DNA of 60,762 bases from Cupriavidus neocaledonicus (GTDB lineage: Bacteria > Pseudomonadota > Gammaproteobacteria > Burkholderiales > Burkholderiaceae): the NCBI RefSeq assembly GCF_000372525.1, contig NZ_AQUR01000072.1, positions 1 to 60,762 of the forward strand. The letters are read 5' to 3'. The notes beneath the pieces were generated by a model. The model was not told where the DNA came from and searched no databases. It worked only from the letters and a program-made list of their open reading frames with translations. Positions 17,932 through 27,702 of the stretch are shown one piece after another. Made by a program: the position numbers and the translations under genes. Position 1 is the first letter of the stretch, and the number at the start of each line of letters is the position of its first letter.

Positions 17932-18996
17932 ATGAAGAAATTCGCAGTCCCGCTGGCACTGGGCGGTCTGGCGGCGGGCACGGCTTGCGCCCAGGGCACC
18001 GTCACGCTGTACGGCATCGTCGACCAGAGCATCCGCTTCACAACCAATGCCAACCAGGCCAACAACAGCCAGGTGCAGCTGACCAACGGCGCCGTGACCA
18101 ACAGTCGCTTCGGCCTGCGCGGCGAGGAAGACCTCGGCAGCGGCATGAAGACGCTGTTCCGGCTCGAGAATGGCTTCGATCCGGACACCGGGCGCGTGAA
18201 CCAGAACGGGCGCCTGTTTGGCCGCCATGCCTATGTCGGACTGTCCGGGGGGGTAGGCACGCTCAAGCTGGGCCGCCAGTCCACGGAAGGCTTCAACCTG
18301 TTCGGCGACTTCGATCCGCTGACCGTGGGCAACTACACCGCCAATGCCTGGCCGTACTTCATGACCGGGGGGCGGGTTGACAACGCGGTGAGCTACGACG
18401 GCACCTTCGGCGGCCTCAGTCTCGGCGCCAGCTACGGCTTTGGCGAATTGCCGGGCAACCTGAAGCACGGTTCCTACTGGGGTGTGCGGGCCGCATACAA
18501 CCAGGGCAATCTCGGCATCGGCGCCGTCTACCAGGAAATACGGAACGCCGCCAGCGAAACCCAGCGCATGTGGGGTGTCGCCGGCCGCTACGCCTTCGGC
18601 CCGGCGAAACTGTTCGCCGGCTACCTCGGTGGCAGGGACGCAACCGGCATGGTCGACGGCATGCTGAACGATCCTTCCCGCAGCGTCAGCTACGGGTCTT
18701 TTGCCGCCAATCCGCGCAAGGACATGACCTTCTACACGGGCCTGACCTGGCAGGCCGGCGGCGCGCTAGCGCTGACGGGCGTGGTCTATCACGACAGTAT
18801 CCGCAACGTGAACGGCGTGGCCGGCCAGAGCGGCCAGCGGCTGACCGGCGTGCTGCTGGCCGAGTATGCGCTGTCCAGGCGGACCCAGCTGTACGGCACG
18901 GTGGACTACAACCGCGTAAGCGGCGGCGCCGCCAGCGAGATGCCGGGGCGCGGCAACCAGACCGGCGTGGCGGTTGGCGTGCGCCACGTGTTCTGA
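17932..18996 (+). CDS. Gram-negative porin (second copy)
   Basis: This is a 354-residue outer-membrane porin with a standard signal peptide (MKKFAVPLALGGLAAGTACA) and the burkholderial first strand QGTVTLYGIVDQSIRF. It also contains SRFGLRGEEDLGSG and GRLFGRHAYVGL and ends in a terminal phenylalanine (RHVF). A strong GGAGGAGA ribosome site precedes the ATG. It lies between RidA and an amino-acid permease and probably admits the substrate of that cassette through the outer membrane. Confidence 0.93.
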   Translation: MKKFAVPLALGGLAAGTACAQGTVTLYGIVDQSIRFTTNANQANNSQVQLTNGAVTNSRFGLRGEEDLGSGMKTLFRLENGFDPDTGRVNQNGRLFGRHAYVGLSGGVGTLKLGRQSTEGFNLFGDFDPLTVGNYTANAWPYFMTGGRVDNAVSYDGTFGGLSLGASYGFGELPGNLKHGSYWGVRAAYNQGNLGIGAVYQEIRNAASETQRMWGVAGRYAFGPAKLFAGYLGGRDATGMVDGMLNDPSRSVSYGSFAANPRKDMTFYTGLTWQAGGALALTGVVYHDSIRNVNGVAGQSGQRLTGVLLAEYALSRRTQLYGTVDYNRVSGGAASEMPGRGNQTGVAVGVRHVF

Positions 18997-19038
18997 GCGC
19001 AGGCGGGCCGCATTCACTATCAGAAGGAGAGAGACAAC

Positions 19039-20458
19039 ATGGACAAGAAGCAGAGCTTCCAGCAGATCGTGGAGCGCGAGCGTGGGCTGAAGCGCACGCT
19101 GAACGCCGGCCAGATGGCGATGATTGCCATCGGCGGCGCGATCGGCACTGGGCTGTTCCTTGGCAGCGGCTTCGCAATCGGCTTTGCCGGCCCGAGCGTG
19201 CTGCTCAGCTACGCCATCGGCGCCGCCATCGCGCTGATCCTGATGGGCTGCCTCGCCGAGATGACCGTGGCGCATCCGACTTCGGGTTCGTTCGGCGCCT
19301 ACGCGGAGCATTACGTCAGCCCGTGGGCCGGGTTCCTGGTGCGCTATGCGTACTGGGCCTGCATCGTGCTGGCGGTCGGGACCGAGGTGACCGCCACCGC
19401 GCTCTACATGAAGTACTGGTTTCCCGCAGTGCCCGGCTGGTTCTGGATTGCCGGCTTTTCCGCAGCACTGGTACTGGTCAATGCGCTCAGCGTCAGTATC
19501 TTCGGTGTCGTCGAATACTGGTTCTCGGTGATCAAGATCGCGGCGATCGTTGGTTTTATCCTTATCGGCGCCTATGTTGTCTTCGGCGCACCGGCGTCGG
19601 TGGCCGGATCGGCAGAGGGGGCAGTGGCCGGCTTCCACCACTACACCACGCACGGCGGCTTTTTCCCGAAGGGCCTGTGGGGCATGTGGGTCGCCGTTAT
19701 TGTCTCGATCTTTAGCTACCTGAGCATCGAGATGATAGCTGTGGCCGCAGGCGAGGCCGAGGATCCCGAGCATGCGATCACGCGCGCCTTCCGTTCCACC
19801 ATGATCCGGCTCGTCCTGTTCTACCTGCTGACGCTGGCCCTGATGCTGGCGATCGTGCCGTGGACCGCCGCCGGCCGCGAGGAGAGTCCCTTCGTCAAGG
19901 TCATGGAGGCTATCAATATCCCAGGCGCCGCAGGCGTGATCAACTTTGTCGTGCTGGTGGCGGCGCTGTCGTCGATGAATAGCCACCACGCGGATGATGT
20001 TCAGCCTGTCGCGCGCGGGCTACGCGCCCGCCCGCTTCGGTCGTGTCAGCCGGCGCGGCGTGCCGATGTCGGCGCTGCTGGTGTCGACGCTCGGCATCGC
20101 GCTGGCGACCGTGCTGAGCATTGTCTATCCCGATGCCTCGTTCACGCTGATGATGGCGGTATCGATGTTCGGGGCCCTGTTCACGTGGATGATGATCTTT
20201 GTCACACACTACTGCTTCCGCCGCAAGTGGGAGGCGCAAGGCCATGGTCCGCTGCGGTTCCGCATGAAGGGCTTCCCGGTACTGACTCTCCTGGGCGCCG
20301 CCCTGATGCTCGCCATCATGGTAACCACCATGTTCACGGCCGAGTTCCGCATGACAATGCTCTTCGGTGTACCGTGGCTAGCGCTGTTGAGCGTGGCGTA
20401 CTTTGGCTGGTATGCGAGGGCCACGCGGGCCGAACCGCTGGAGCCGCACGCGGGCTGA
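19039..20458 (+). pseudogene. APC/AAT-family amino-acid permease, frameshifted
   Basis: The first ~315 codons encode an amino-acid permease: N-terminal MAMIAIGGAIGTGLFLGSG, then about eight membrane segments up to VVLVAALSSMNS. At about 19981-19990 the frame breaks, and the rest of the protein continues in another frame from TRMMFSLSRAGYAPARFGRVS to a TGA at 20458. The expected bridging residues, QLYIT, are absent. This fits loss of about 11 bp at the short repeated CCA/CACCA sequence. The strong ribosome site (GAAGGAGA) and unbroken sequence elsewhere suggest a recent mutation or a sequence error. If real, the transporter lacks its last four or so helices. Confidence 0.85.
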
Positions 20459-20710
20459 TTTCGTCGGGACGCTCAAGTTCCATCTGTCGCAACGCGGTCA
20501 TCGACGTCGGCCGCTCACCGCGCTCAAGATCGCCTGGCCTTGGCCAGCGCAGTCAGGATGGTGGTGTTTCCCATGCCCAGCGCGTGTGAGCCTAGCAAGG
20601 TATATAGCGTTTCGGGCGAGGGCGTCGCTATGTCATCCGTGGCGGCAGTGGGATGCACTTCGCCCGGGCCAAGGCTGAGTTGGTGCGTTTGCAGGGCTGC
20701 ATCAGCGGCT

Positions 20711-21931
20711 CTAGCCGACCAACCAGTCGTGGACGACCGGATAAACCGCCGTCCGCCAGGTGGGCCCGCCAAACAGTCCGTAGTGATCGCAGCCTGCGAT
20801 GGTGAGCCGGCGTCGGCGCTCTGCCGGCACGCCGACGCATAGACCGTGTGCAGCGTGGGTGTGGCCCACTCCAGAAATCGTGTCTCGACTGCCCTCGATG
20901 GTCAGCAAGCGAGTCTCACGTAACTGATCCGGTCGTACCGGGCTCCCCGCCACGCGCCAGATGCCTTTTGCCAGTAGGGTTTGCTGGAATACCACGCGGA
21001 GGGTATCCAGGATGAACTCCGCCGGCATGTCCAGCATAGCGCCATAGTGTGCGATCGATCGTTCGGCCTCGCGTGCCGCCTCCGGGTCGCCATTCCCATG
21101 GCTTTGGATGTAATCAAATAACAGCAAGAACGGCCGCTCCGGCTGCCAGATCATCAAGGACGGGTACTGCAGGAAACCCGGATAGACTCGCCGACCTGAA
21201 CCCCGGTACCCCGAAGGAACGATATGCGTCCCCAGTGCGTCGAGCCAGCTTGGAGGCAGGCTTCCAGCCATGCGCGTCAACGGGGTGGGATTACGGCGTG
21301 GATCGATGGGTCCGCCCAGCAACACTAATGAGCGCGGCTCAGGATACCCGGCCGCCACCAGGCGTGCCGCCGCTGCAAGGGCCGGTACAGTCGCCTGGCA
21401 GACTGCGAGCACGTCCAGCTCGGCAGGCTTCAGCCCCACCATGAAATGCTGCAATGTCAGCACAACATCGTCCAGATGCAAATCTCCCGCTGTCTGTGGA
21501 ATGTCTCTGGCATTTACCCAGTCGGAGACATAAACGTCTGCGTGCGGCAGTAGCCATTGCACTACCTCTCGCATCTGTACAGCGTGGTGGCCCGCCAGCG
21601 GCGCACATAGCAGGATGGACCGGGCCGTCCTGCCAGATCTGCCGCGCTTGCACGAGAAGCGGCGCAATCGACAAAATTCGGTCTCCATGACCACCGACTC
21701 GCTTACCGGCATGCTGGAGCCTTCGAACTCGACCTGCGCGAGATCGAAGGCCGGCGTACCTAATGCCTTGATGGCTTGTTGGAAGAGCTCATAACATTGC
21801 GTGAAGTGCTGAGATCTCGCGGCTTCAGCAAACTGCCACATCCATCCGGATCCAGTCGAGTGGATCCATCCGCTCCAGAGGCCGAGCGGGGTGAACAGGG
21901 CTTGATGTGTGGGCTCCCTGCCTATATCCAT
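20711..21931 (-). CDS. phaZ: Intracellular poly(3-hydroxybutyrate) depolymerase
   Basis: This 406-residue alpha/beta hydrolase belongs to the intracellular PHB depolymerase family that mobilises storage polymer. The nucleophile is cysteine 178 in LAVCQAT, as in PhaZ1 of Cupriavidus necator rather than the serine of lipases. Aspartate 350 (GSRDTISG) and histidine 383 (GCDHYGLF) complete the triad. The start ATG at 21931 has GGAGGGA 4 bases upstream. It is divergent from a PHA synthase gene across 177 bases. The length matches the family. Which of several PhaZ paralogs it represents cannot be decided here. Confidence 0.92.
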   Translation of the reverse strand: MDIGREPTHQALFTPLGLWSGWIHSTGSGWMWQFAEAARSQHFTQCYELFQQAIKALGTPAFDLAQVEFEGSSMPVSESVVMETEFCRLRRFSCKRGRSGRTARSILLCAPLAGHHAVQMREVVQWLLPHADVYVSDWVNARDIPQTAGDLHLDDVVLTLQHFMVGLKPAELDVLAVCQATVPALAAAARLVAAGYPEPRSLVLLGGPIDPRRNPTPLTRMAGSLPPSWLDALGTHIVPSGYRGSGRRVYPGFLQYPSLMIWQPERPFLLLFDYIQSHGNGDPEAAREAERSIAHYGAMLDMPAEFILDTLRVVFQQTLLAKGIWRVAGSPVRPDQLRETRLLTIEGSRDTISGVGHTHAAHGLCVGVPAERRRRLTIAGCDHYGLFGGPTWRTAVYPVVHDWLVG

Positions 21932-22108
21932 GGATTCCCTCCGTCAAGCGAGGGTGCTGGCCGATCGATTCTAACTAGATTAGCTTACGACGCGCATCGC
22001 CTTCGGTCCCGAGCAGGAATGCTGTGGGGCTGGATTTGCGAAACAGTCCTTTCCAGACGCCTTTCGTTGTTCCTAAGCTGCACTCATACCTTTGCCCGGA
22101 GCTGCCCA

Positions 22109-23947
22109 ATGAAGAACACACAGGCAGGGGGTAGGGCGGGCCCAGCGCCCCGCCGCCCTCAGGGAGCCGATTCGAGGCCGGCGGCTCTGAATTCGCTTAG
22201 CACGCATCTCGACGAGTCGGGTGGTTTCGAGCTGTTTCGCGCCATCGACAGAATCGCTGCCAGCATGGCAGCGAATGCGACGGGCGGCATCTCACCAACT
22301 GCGATATGGCTTGCCTATTCTGATTGGCTGGTCCATCTTTACCGTTCTCCGGGAAAACAGGCGGAACTCGGCAACAAAGCGTGGAAAAAGTTGGGCCGAT
22401 TGGCGAGATATACCATCCGCCGCGCGCTGACGGAGAAGACACCCAACTGCATCGAGCCGCTTTCAGGCGACACGCGGTTTCGTGCCGAAGCCTGGCAAGA
22501 GTTGCCCTTCGTGCTGTGGTATCAAGTATTTCTCCTTACTCAGCAATGGTGGCACACAGCCACGCATGATGTGCCCGGAGTTTCCCCGCACCACGAAAAT
22601 GTTGTCTCGTTCTCGATGCGCCAGGTGCTGGATGTTTTTTCCCCATCGAACTGTATCTTTACCAATCCGGAAGTGCTTGATCGGGCCCTGCAAACTGGGG
22701 GGCGGAGCTTCGTCGAGGGATTCCAGCGTTTCATTGATGACCTCAGTCGGAACTTGAATAGCGAGCCACCCGCCGGAGCCGAAAAATTCAGAGTGGGCGA
22801 AGACGTCGCGGTCACGCCGGGCAAGGTCGTCTACCGGAACCACCTGATCGAACTCATCCAATACACGCCGTCGACCGGGAGTGTCTACGCGGAGCCACTG
22901 CTGATCGTCCCGGCCTGGATCATGAAGTTCTACATTCTTGATCTGTCGCCAGAAAACTCGCTGATCCGCTACCTCGTTGGTAAAGGATTCACGGTTTTCT
23001 GCATCTCCTGGCGCAACGTCACTGCCGCCGATCGCAATCTCGGCTTGGATGACTATCGCCGCCTCGGCGTCATGGCGGCACTCGGCGCCATCGGCCTGAT
23101 TGTGCCTAAATGCAAGGTCCATGCAGTCGGCTACTGCCTCGGGGGTACGCTGCTATCGATTGCCGCGGCGGCCATGGCACATATGGAGGACAAACGGCTC
23201 GCCTCTGTGACACTGCTCGCCGCCCAGACCGATTTCAGCGAGCCGGGAGAACTCGAGCTTTTCATCGATCACAGCCAGGTCGAGTCACTGGAGGGCCTGA
23301 TGTGGCAACGGGGATACCTCCCGGCCTTCCATATGGCGGGGGCCTTCCAACTGCTGCGTTCGAACGATCTCATCTGGTCGCGCATGCTTCGCCATTACCT
23401 AATGGGTGAGCCGCCCCCCATGAACGCCCTCATTGCGTGGAACGCGGACGCGACCCGACTTCCCTACCGCATGCATTCGGAGTATCTAAGGTCGCTATTC
23501 CTGAACGGCGACCTTGCCGCCGGCAGGTACGTGGTAGACGAACATCCGGTTGCAATCCAGAACATCCGGGCGCCGATTTTCGCCCTCGGCACAGAACGGG
23601 ATCACATCGCGCCATGGCCGTCTGTCTACAAGATCCACTACTTGAATGACACCGACATCACGTTTGTACTCACCAGCGGCGGTCATAACGCGGGTATCGT
23701 CAGCGAACCCGGGCATCCGGGTCGGCGCTACCGGTTCGCGCACAAGAAGGCGGAAGACCCGTGCCTCCACGCAGACCGGTGGCTCGAACGTGCCGAACTC
23801 CGCGAAGGCTCCTGGTGGCCGGCATGGGTCGAATGGCTGGAAGCCCGGTCGTCCCCCCAGCGCGTACCGCCACCGGCAATGGGGGCCCCTGCGAGTGGCT
23901 TACCGATTCTGGCTGATGCCCCTGGGACATATGTTCATCAACGTTGA
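22109..23947 (+). CDS. phaC: Class I poly(R)-hydroxyalkanoate synthase (PhaC2-like)
   Basis: This 612-residue polymerase joins (R)-3-hydroxyacyl-CoA units into PHA on granule surfaces. The synthase box with the catalytic cysteine is GYCLGGT (C343), with aspartate 498 (GTERDHIAPW) and histidine 526 (SGGHNAGIV). The C-terminus ends DAPGTYVHQR, as in class I synthases. The PhaC N-terminal domain covers about residues 125-295. The N-terminal ~30 residues are proline/arginine rich. ATG at 22109 follows CGGAGC at a good distance. Divergent from the phaZ-like gene, it is not in a phaCAB operon, which fits the PhaC2-type paralogs of Cupriavidus. Confidence 0.92.
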   Translation: MKNTQAGGRAGPAPRRPQGADSRPAALNSLSTHLDESGGFELFRAIDRIAASMAANATGGISPTAIWLAYSDWLVHLYRSPGKQAELGNKAWKKLGRLARYTIRRALTEKTPNCIEPLSGDTRFRAEAWQELPFVLWYQVFLLTQQWWHTATHDVPGVSPHHENVVSFSMRQVLDVFSPSNCIFTNPEVLDRALQTGGRSFVEGFQRFIDDLSRNLNSEPPAGAEKFRVGEDVAVTPGKVVYRNHLIELIQYTPSTGSVYAEPLLIVPAWIMKFYILDLSPENSLIRYLVGKGFTVFCISWRNVTAADRNLGLDDYRRLGVMAALGAIGLIVPKCKVHAVGYCLGGTLLSIAAAAMAHMEDKRLASVTLLAAQTDFSEPGELELFIDHSQVESLEGLMWQRGYLPAFHMAGAFQLLRSNDLIWSRMLRHYLMGEPPPMNALIAWNADATRLPYRMHSEYLRSLFLNGDLAAGRYVVDEHPVAIQNIRAPIFALGTERDHIAPWPSVYKIHYLNDTDITFVLTSGGHNAGIVSEPGHPGRRYRFAHKKAEDPCLHADRWLERAELREGSWWPAWVEWLEARSSPQRVPPPAMGAPASGLPILADAPGTYVHQR

Positions 23948-24045
23948 GGTGCGCATCACAGATTCTTAGCACAAGGAAAACGGCCCTCTGCAACGAGATG
24001 ACCATTTTTGTTCGAAAATGTGCAAGACGGGCAACTCCAAAGATC

Positions 24046-24412
24046 CGCATCACCACGCTCACCGATGGCGACTGCCCCGTAGTACACAGTGACAGGGGCT
24101 CGCACTATCGTTGGCCGGGATGGCTGCAACGCATCAAGGCGGCTGGTCTCATCCGTTCCATGTCGCGAAAGGGCCGCTCACCTGACAACGCTGCCTGCGA
24201 AGGCTTCTTCGGTCGCCTGAAGAATGACATCTACTACGGTCGCAACTGGGGTGGCACGACGGTAGAAGGATTCATGCACGAGCTGAACTCTTACATCAGG
24301 TGGTACAACGAGCGGCGCATCAAGTTGTCGCTGCGTGCAATGAGCCCGGTCGAATACCGGCGCCACCTTGGACTCGCAACCTAAATCAGTCCAAGAAACT
24401 GTCCTCACCCCC
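24046..24412 (+). mobile_element. IS3-family element remnant, 3' end with truncated transposase OrfB
   Basis: From about 24046 the forward frame encodes the end of an IS3-family transposase: TLTDGDCPVVHSDRGSHYRW with the second catalytic aspartate, SPDNAACEGFFGRLKND with the catalytic glutamate, and IRWYNERRIKLSLRAMSPVEYR, stopping at 24384. The first catalytic aspartate and everything before it are missing. The sequence around 24390-24412 (GTCCAAGAAACTGTCC and following) resembles the right terminal repeat of such elements. It is inactive and marks a past insertion just after phaC. Confidence 0.85.
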
Positions 24413-24682
24413 GAAGCGGACATTACAACTTAGCGGCTACAGTAAAAAAACGCACAACAACAATTATGTTAGATCGCACGGAATTTGAGTGCGCTACTTT
24501 GACCGCTATTGCTAGCGATACTAGGGCGTCGCAGTTTATGTTGCCATTCAAAAACGGCTTGACGTACTGAGGTGCGATTTGCTGGGCATCGTGGGACGAA
24601 TGCCTGCAGGACTCACGCACGAAAAATGGGCGCCGGCGCAGGCCTCCATAACCTGCGCATCGCTGGCCTGTCGTGCCGTTCA

Positions 24683-25168
24683 TCAAGCTGGTTCGACGGG
24701 CTGCCGCTCGTGCTCGTCGGCAAGCACCGCCTTGAAGACGATCTCAATAAGCTGCTCCGGAAAGGCTAGCCTCGATACGCCGATCAGATTGCTGGCGCAC
24801 TGAGGTCGCGCCTTTGCGTAGGCTTGTTTGCGCACCTTGCCCGCTACTGCAAACGCCTCATCGACATCAAGGACATAGAGCGTCTCTTCCACTACGTGGT
24901 CGAGCGTGGCTCCGAACTTTGCCAGGATCGTTGCAGCGTTTGCATAGGTCACCAGCATCTGCTCCGCCATCATCGAGAAGTCGGCTGGCTTGCCCGTTCC
25001 ATCGAGCGCGGCAGGCGCGATCATCGCGCCCTTGTCGTCGTGGCTGAACTGGCCGGACACATAGACCATGTTTCCGATCTTGATTGCCTGTGCATAGCCG
25101 TAGTCATCTTCCGCCGGCACGCCGTGATAGGCTGCCTCTCTGCCGTTAGCCGCCGTCGTGTTGGTCAT
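24683..25168 (-). CDS. RidA-family protein (third copy)
   Basis: This 161-residue member of the RidA superfamily is longer than canonical RidA. Recognisable parts are IKIGNMVYVSGQFSHDDKG, a helix ending FGATLDHVVEETLYVLD, and LIGVSRLAFPEQLIEIVFKAVL. The start ATG at 25168 has AGGAG 7 bases upstream. It is directly downstream of the DUF417 gene, whose promoter carries an 88-bp block also found before the nitroreductase gene. The context, an RclR-like regulator and detoxification enzymes, suggests a stress role, possibly protection of proteins from chlorine species. Confidence 0.87.
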   Translation of the reverse strand: MTNTTAANGREAAYHGVPAEDDYGYAQAIKIGNMVYVSGQFSHDDKGAMIAPAALDGTGKPADFSMMAEQMLVTYANAATILAKFGATLDHVVEETLYVLDVDEAFAVAGKVRKQAYAKARPQCASNLIGVSRLAFPEQLIEIVFKAVLADEHERQPVEPA

Positions 25169-25221
25169 ATCTGATCTCCTGTTGGATAAGCCGGCCCGGA
25201 ACTCCGGGCCATTTGTTCACC

Positions 25222-25728
25222 TTATGACTTTTGAGCGTTGGGCCATGAGCCCTGGACAGATGCAAGAAGGAGAGAAAGCGATGCAGCCAGCAGAACGAGA
25301 TCCTTAAGAAGGAACTGGCCAGGCATAGCTGAAATGGCCGGAAACCCACCCGCCGTCGCTTCTGCTACGCCGGGGGTAGTCAAGAAAAAGGTGAGCGTGA
25401 TCAGATAGGTCGCAGCCGACATCGCCGCTCCCAATGCTGAGAAAATGGGCTGGAAGGCGCCGAGAATCAGAGCAGCTGCGGTCGACAGCTCAAGTACACC
25501 TATAACGTAACTTGCCCCTTGAACTCCGAATATCGCATGCAACCCGCTCATGATGGGGCTGTTGGCGATGAACGGAGCGATGCCGTTGGCTTCGTAAGCG
25601 GTGAATTTCATTCCACCGAACCAAAGAAAGATGACGACCAACGCCCATCTGAGCAGGGCCTGAAGAGAGTGAGATCCAACGCTCTTTTCAGCGATTTGTA
25701 GACGAAACTGATTTGCACGAGTGGTCAT
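25222..25728 (-). CDS. DUF417 (YkgB/RclC-like) inner-membrane protein
   Basis: This 168-residue protein has four hydrophobic segments and the DUF417 signature: ALVVIFLWFGGMKFTAYEANGI and IAPFIANSPIM, then FGVQGASYVIGVLEL and a final MPGQFLLKDLVLLAASL. In E. coli the family member RclC belongs to the reactive-chlorine regulon controlled by RclR. Here the gene precedes a RidA-family gene by 53 bases and lies near an RclR-like AraC regulator, which supports a comparable role. Its molecular activity is unknown. The promoter region is described separately. Confidence 0.88.
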   Translation of the reverse strand: MTTRANQFRLQIAEKSVGSHSLQALLRWALVVIFLWFGGMKFTAYEANGIAPFIANSPIMSGLHAIFGVQGASYVIGVLELSTAAALILGAFQPIFSALGAAMSAATYLITLTFFLTTPGVAEATAGGFPAISAMPGQFLLKDLVLLAASLSLLLASVQGSWPNAQKS

Positions 25729-25752
25729 TGGGGTTTCCCATTCAAGTTGTTC

Positions 25753-25840
25753 ATCTGGTGGTTAGAAGCATCCACTGTAGGCCCCACAGATATCGATTTC
25801 GAGACTACCTTGGCTCAATAAAATGCCAACAGGGATCAAA
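25753..25840 (-). promoter_or_regulatory. Promoter/operator block B, homologous to 29981-30068
   Basis: This 88-bp block upstream of the DUF417 gene aligns without gaps to 29981-30068 upstream of the nitroreductase gene, with about 70 of 88 positions identical by hand count. On the minus strand it contains a possible -35 TCGAAA and -10 TACAGT with 17-bp spacing, preceded by a conserved GGCATTTTATTGA segment that may bind the AraC-family regulator. Confidence 0.7.
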
Positions 25841-26003
25841 ATAAACGAGGCAATCTATCCCAAACGGCGGCACAGCGCCGCACGTCGCAAATCGTCTCGT
25901 CGAGTTCGAGGTTCAGGTGCTCGCAGATCGTGAACCCGCTCAGCCCGAAGGGATCGCCGGCGTCTAGCGCCTCATCGAAGCTGCACACGGAAAGCGAAGC
26001 GCA

Positions 26004-26960
26004 TTACTCGGCTTCTCGTGCCAAGCGGCGCCATTGCCCCGGCGTCATCCCCATCTTGTCGGTGAACATACGCCGGAATGCCGCTACGGATCGATACCCG
26101 ACTGAGTCGGCCACGGCCTCAGTGGTCATCGCCGGCTTCTTCAGCTCGTTGGCGGCCAAGCTCATTCGGATATCGGTCAGCAGTTCGTTGGCCGAGCGCC
26201 CTAGATTGGCCTGAAAATGCCGCATGAAGGTGGCGCGTGACATGCTGCACAAGTCGGCCAGATCAGATAGGTTCCAGGGTCGCGCCGGGTCGGCGAACAT
26301 GGCGGAAATGGCCGGGGCCAGTCGTGGATGGCCAGCAAGCGCCAACAAGCCTTCCGGGGCCTGTTCGGATTCGCTCGCCGCGCGCAGTACCAGTGTGAAC
26401 AGCGCGAAGCTAAGCGCGTTGAGCATGGCGTGCCCGCCCGGTCTGTCGCCGGTGGACTCCATGCGCATCAGACCCACGAGGCTGGCCAGGTGGTTCGACG
26501 CTGACACGATGCCCTCTTCACCACGGACGTCCATGGCCCGTACCGCGAGAGTCGTGGGTAGGTAATCGCGAATCAGCCGATGATGGGGCGGCCCGATGAA
26601 AAATCGCCCGCACAACATGTCCAGACGCTCGCCCTGACCATCATTCTCGCTGAGCGTCCATCCGGCAGAACCTTGGCGATTGTAGGTAAGGGCGGGCGCA
26701 TGCCCGCTGCCATCGTGCAGCACGTGCGCCGACCCGTGGGGCAACAGCACGATATCTCCACCCATTAACTCTCTGGCCGTTCCCGTCTCCGGATCCTCAA
26801 TAATGGCCCGGCCCTTGAGCACCACGTGGTAGGGAATTTCGTGCGCCGCGGACTGATCCCAGGCCACACGCCACGGCGCACCGTAGATGCAGCGAACCTC
26901 CAGCTGGCCGGTGATGTTAATCATTTGCAGGAAATGGCTCAGCCAGTCAATTTGGGACAT
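26004..26960 (-). CDS. AraC-family regulator, RclR-like (cupin_6 plus double HTH)
   Basis: This 318-residue regulator has an N-terminal cupin-like sensor and two C-terminal helix-turn-helix motifs (WNLSDLADLCSMSRATFMRHF and TEAVADSVGYRSVAAFRRMF). The layout matches E. coli RclR, which senses hypochlorous acid through cysteines 21 and 89. The equivalent residues appear here as C24 (EVRCIYG) and C117 (LDMLCGRF). The ATG at 26960 gives an N-terminus like RclR. It lies upstream of the DUF417/RidA pair in the same orientation and near GST, AhpD-like and nitroreductase genes. Control of those genes is inferred. Confidence 0.88.
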   Translation of the reverse strand: MSQIDWLSHFLQMINITGQLEVRCIYGAPWRVAWDQSAAHEIPYHVVLKGRAIIEDPETGTARELMGGDIVLLPHGSAHVLHDGSGHAPALTYNRQGSAGWTLSENDGQGERLDMLCGRFFIGPPHHRLIRDYLPTTLAVRAMDVRGEEGIVSASNHLASLVGLMRMESTGDRPGGHAMLNALSFALFTLVLRAASESEQAPEGLLALAGHPRLAPAISAMFADPARPWNLSDLADLCSMSRATFMRHFQANLGRSANELLTDIRMSLAANELKKPAMTTEAVADSVGYRSVAAFRRMFTDKMGMTPGQWRRLAREAE

Positions 26961-27073
26961 AGGACCTCGGGAACTTGAAACACTCAAGCGTCTTATTGCG
27001 ATTGCACACCGGCTGTACGCACCACATGGCTCCAGTGCACGAGCTGATCGGACACCAGTACCCGCTCAGCGGG

Positions 27074-27523
27074 TTAGGCCAATAGCTTTCGGTACTGGAT
27101 GAAACCTGAGCGATCAGCGATGCGGTCGTAAAGCTGCATGCCGTTATGGTTTGATTCGTGTGTCAGCCAGTGCACACGGGACGCCCCGCGACGTTTCGCT
27201 TCCGCATAGACATGCTCGATCAGCGAGCGACCGATGCCGCCGCCACGCGCATTGTCAGCAACAAACAGGTCTTGAAGATAGCAGTAGTCGCCCGTCGTCC
27301 AGGTAGAGCGATGGTAGATCGAATGCACCAGCCCCATTGGTTGCTCGCCCGCCATGGCAAGCGCTGCATGCATCGGTTCGCCCGGGTCCAAGAAACGCCT
27401 CCAGGTATTGAGCGTCACGGACTCGGGGATATGCACTCCGTAAAATCGCTGATAGCCTTTCCACAGCCGAAGCCACATATCAAAATCGTAGTTATCAATG
27501 GCTTTGATCTCGACTGATTGCAT
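27074..27523 (-). CDS. GNAT-family N-acetyltransferase
   Basis: This 149-residue GNAT fold enzyme contains the acetyl-CoA loop ADNARGGGIGRSLIEHVYAEA, preceded by YLQDLFV, the typical strand beta4 region, and ends SGFIQYRKLLA. GNAT enzymes transfer an acetyl group to amines or amino-acid derivatives; the substrate is unknown. ATG at 27523 or 27556 could be the start; neither has a strong ribosome site. It lies between the AraC regulator and a GST gene in a same-direction stress cassette. Confidence 0.85.
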   Translation of the reverse strand: MQSVEIKAIDNYDFDMWLRLWKGYQRFYGVHIPESVTLNTWRRFLDPGEPMHAALAMAGEQPMGLVHSIYHRSTWTTGDYCYLQDLFVADNARGGGIGRSLIEHVYAEAKRRGASRVHWLTHESNHNGMQLYDRIADRSGFIQYRKLLA

Positions 27524-27702
27524 AGAAGATTCCAGAAAGAAAAGATGCGCATTCATGCACTGGCCGTCATCTCTGGCGGGCAGTAGTCGCTGCGTAGATG
27601 TTGCTGCCTTCTTTGGCCCGTGCATAGTTGTAAGTACCGTTCGCTGCAACGGCGTCCACGCAGCTCGCGGGGCCCGCAGAAGCCTTCCCTCCGGGCTTCT
27701 GG

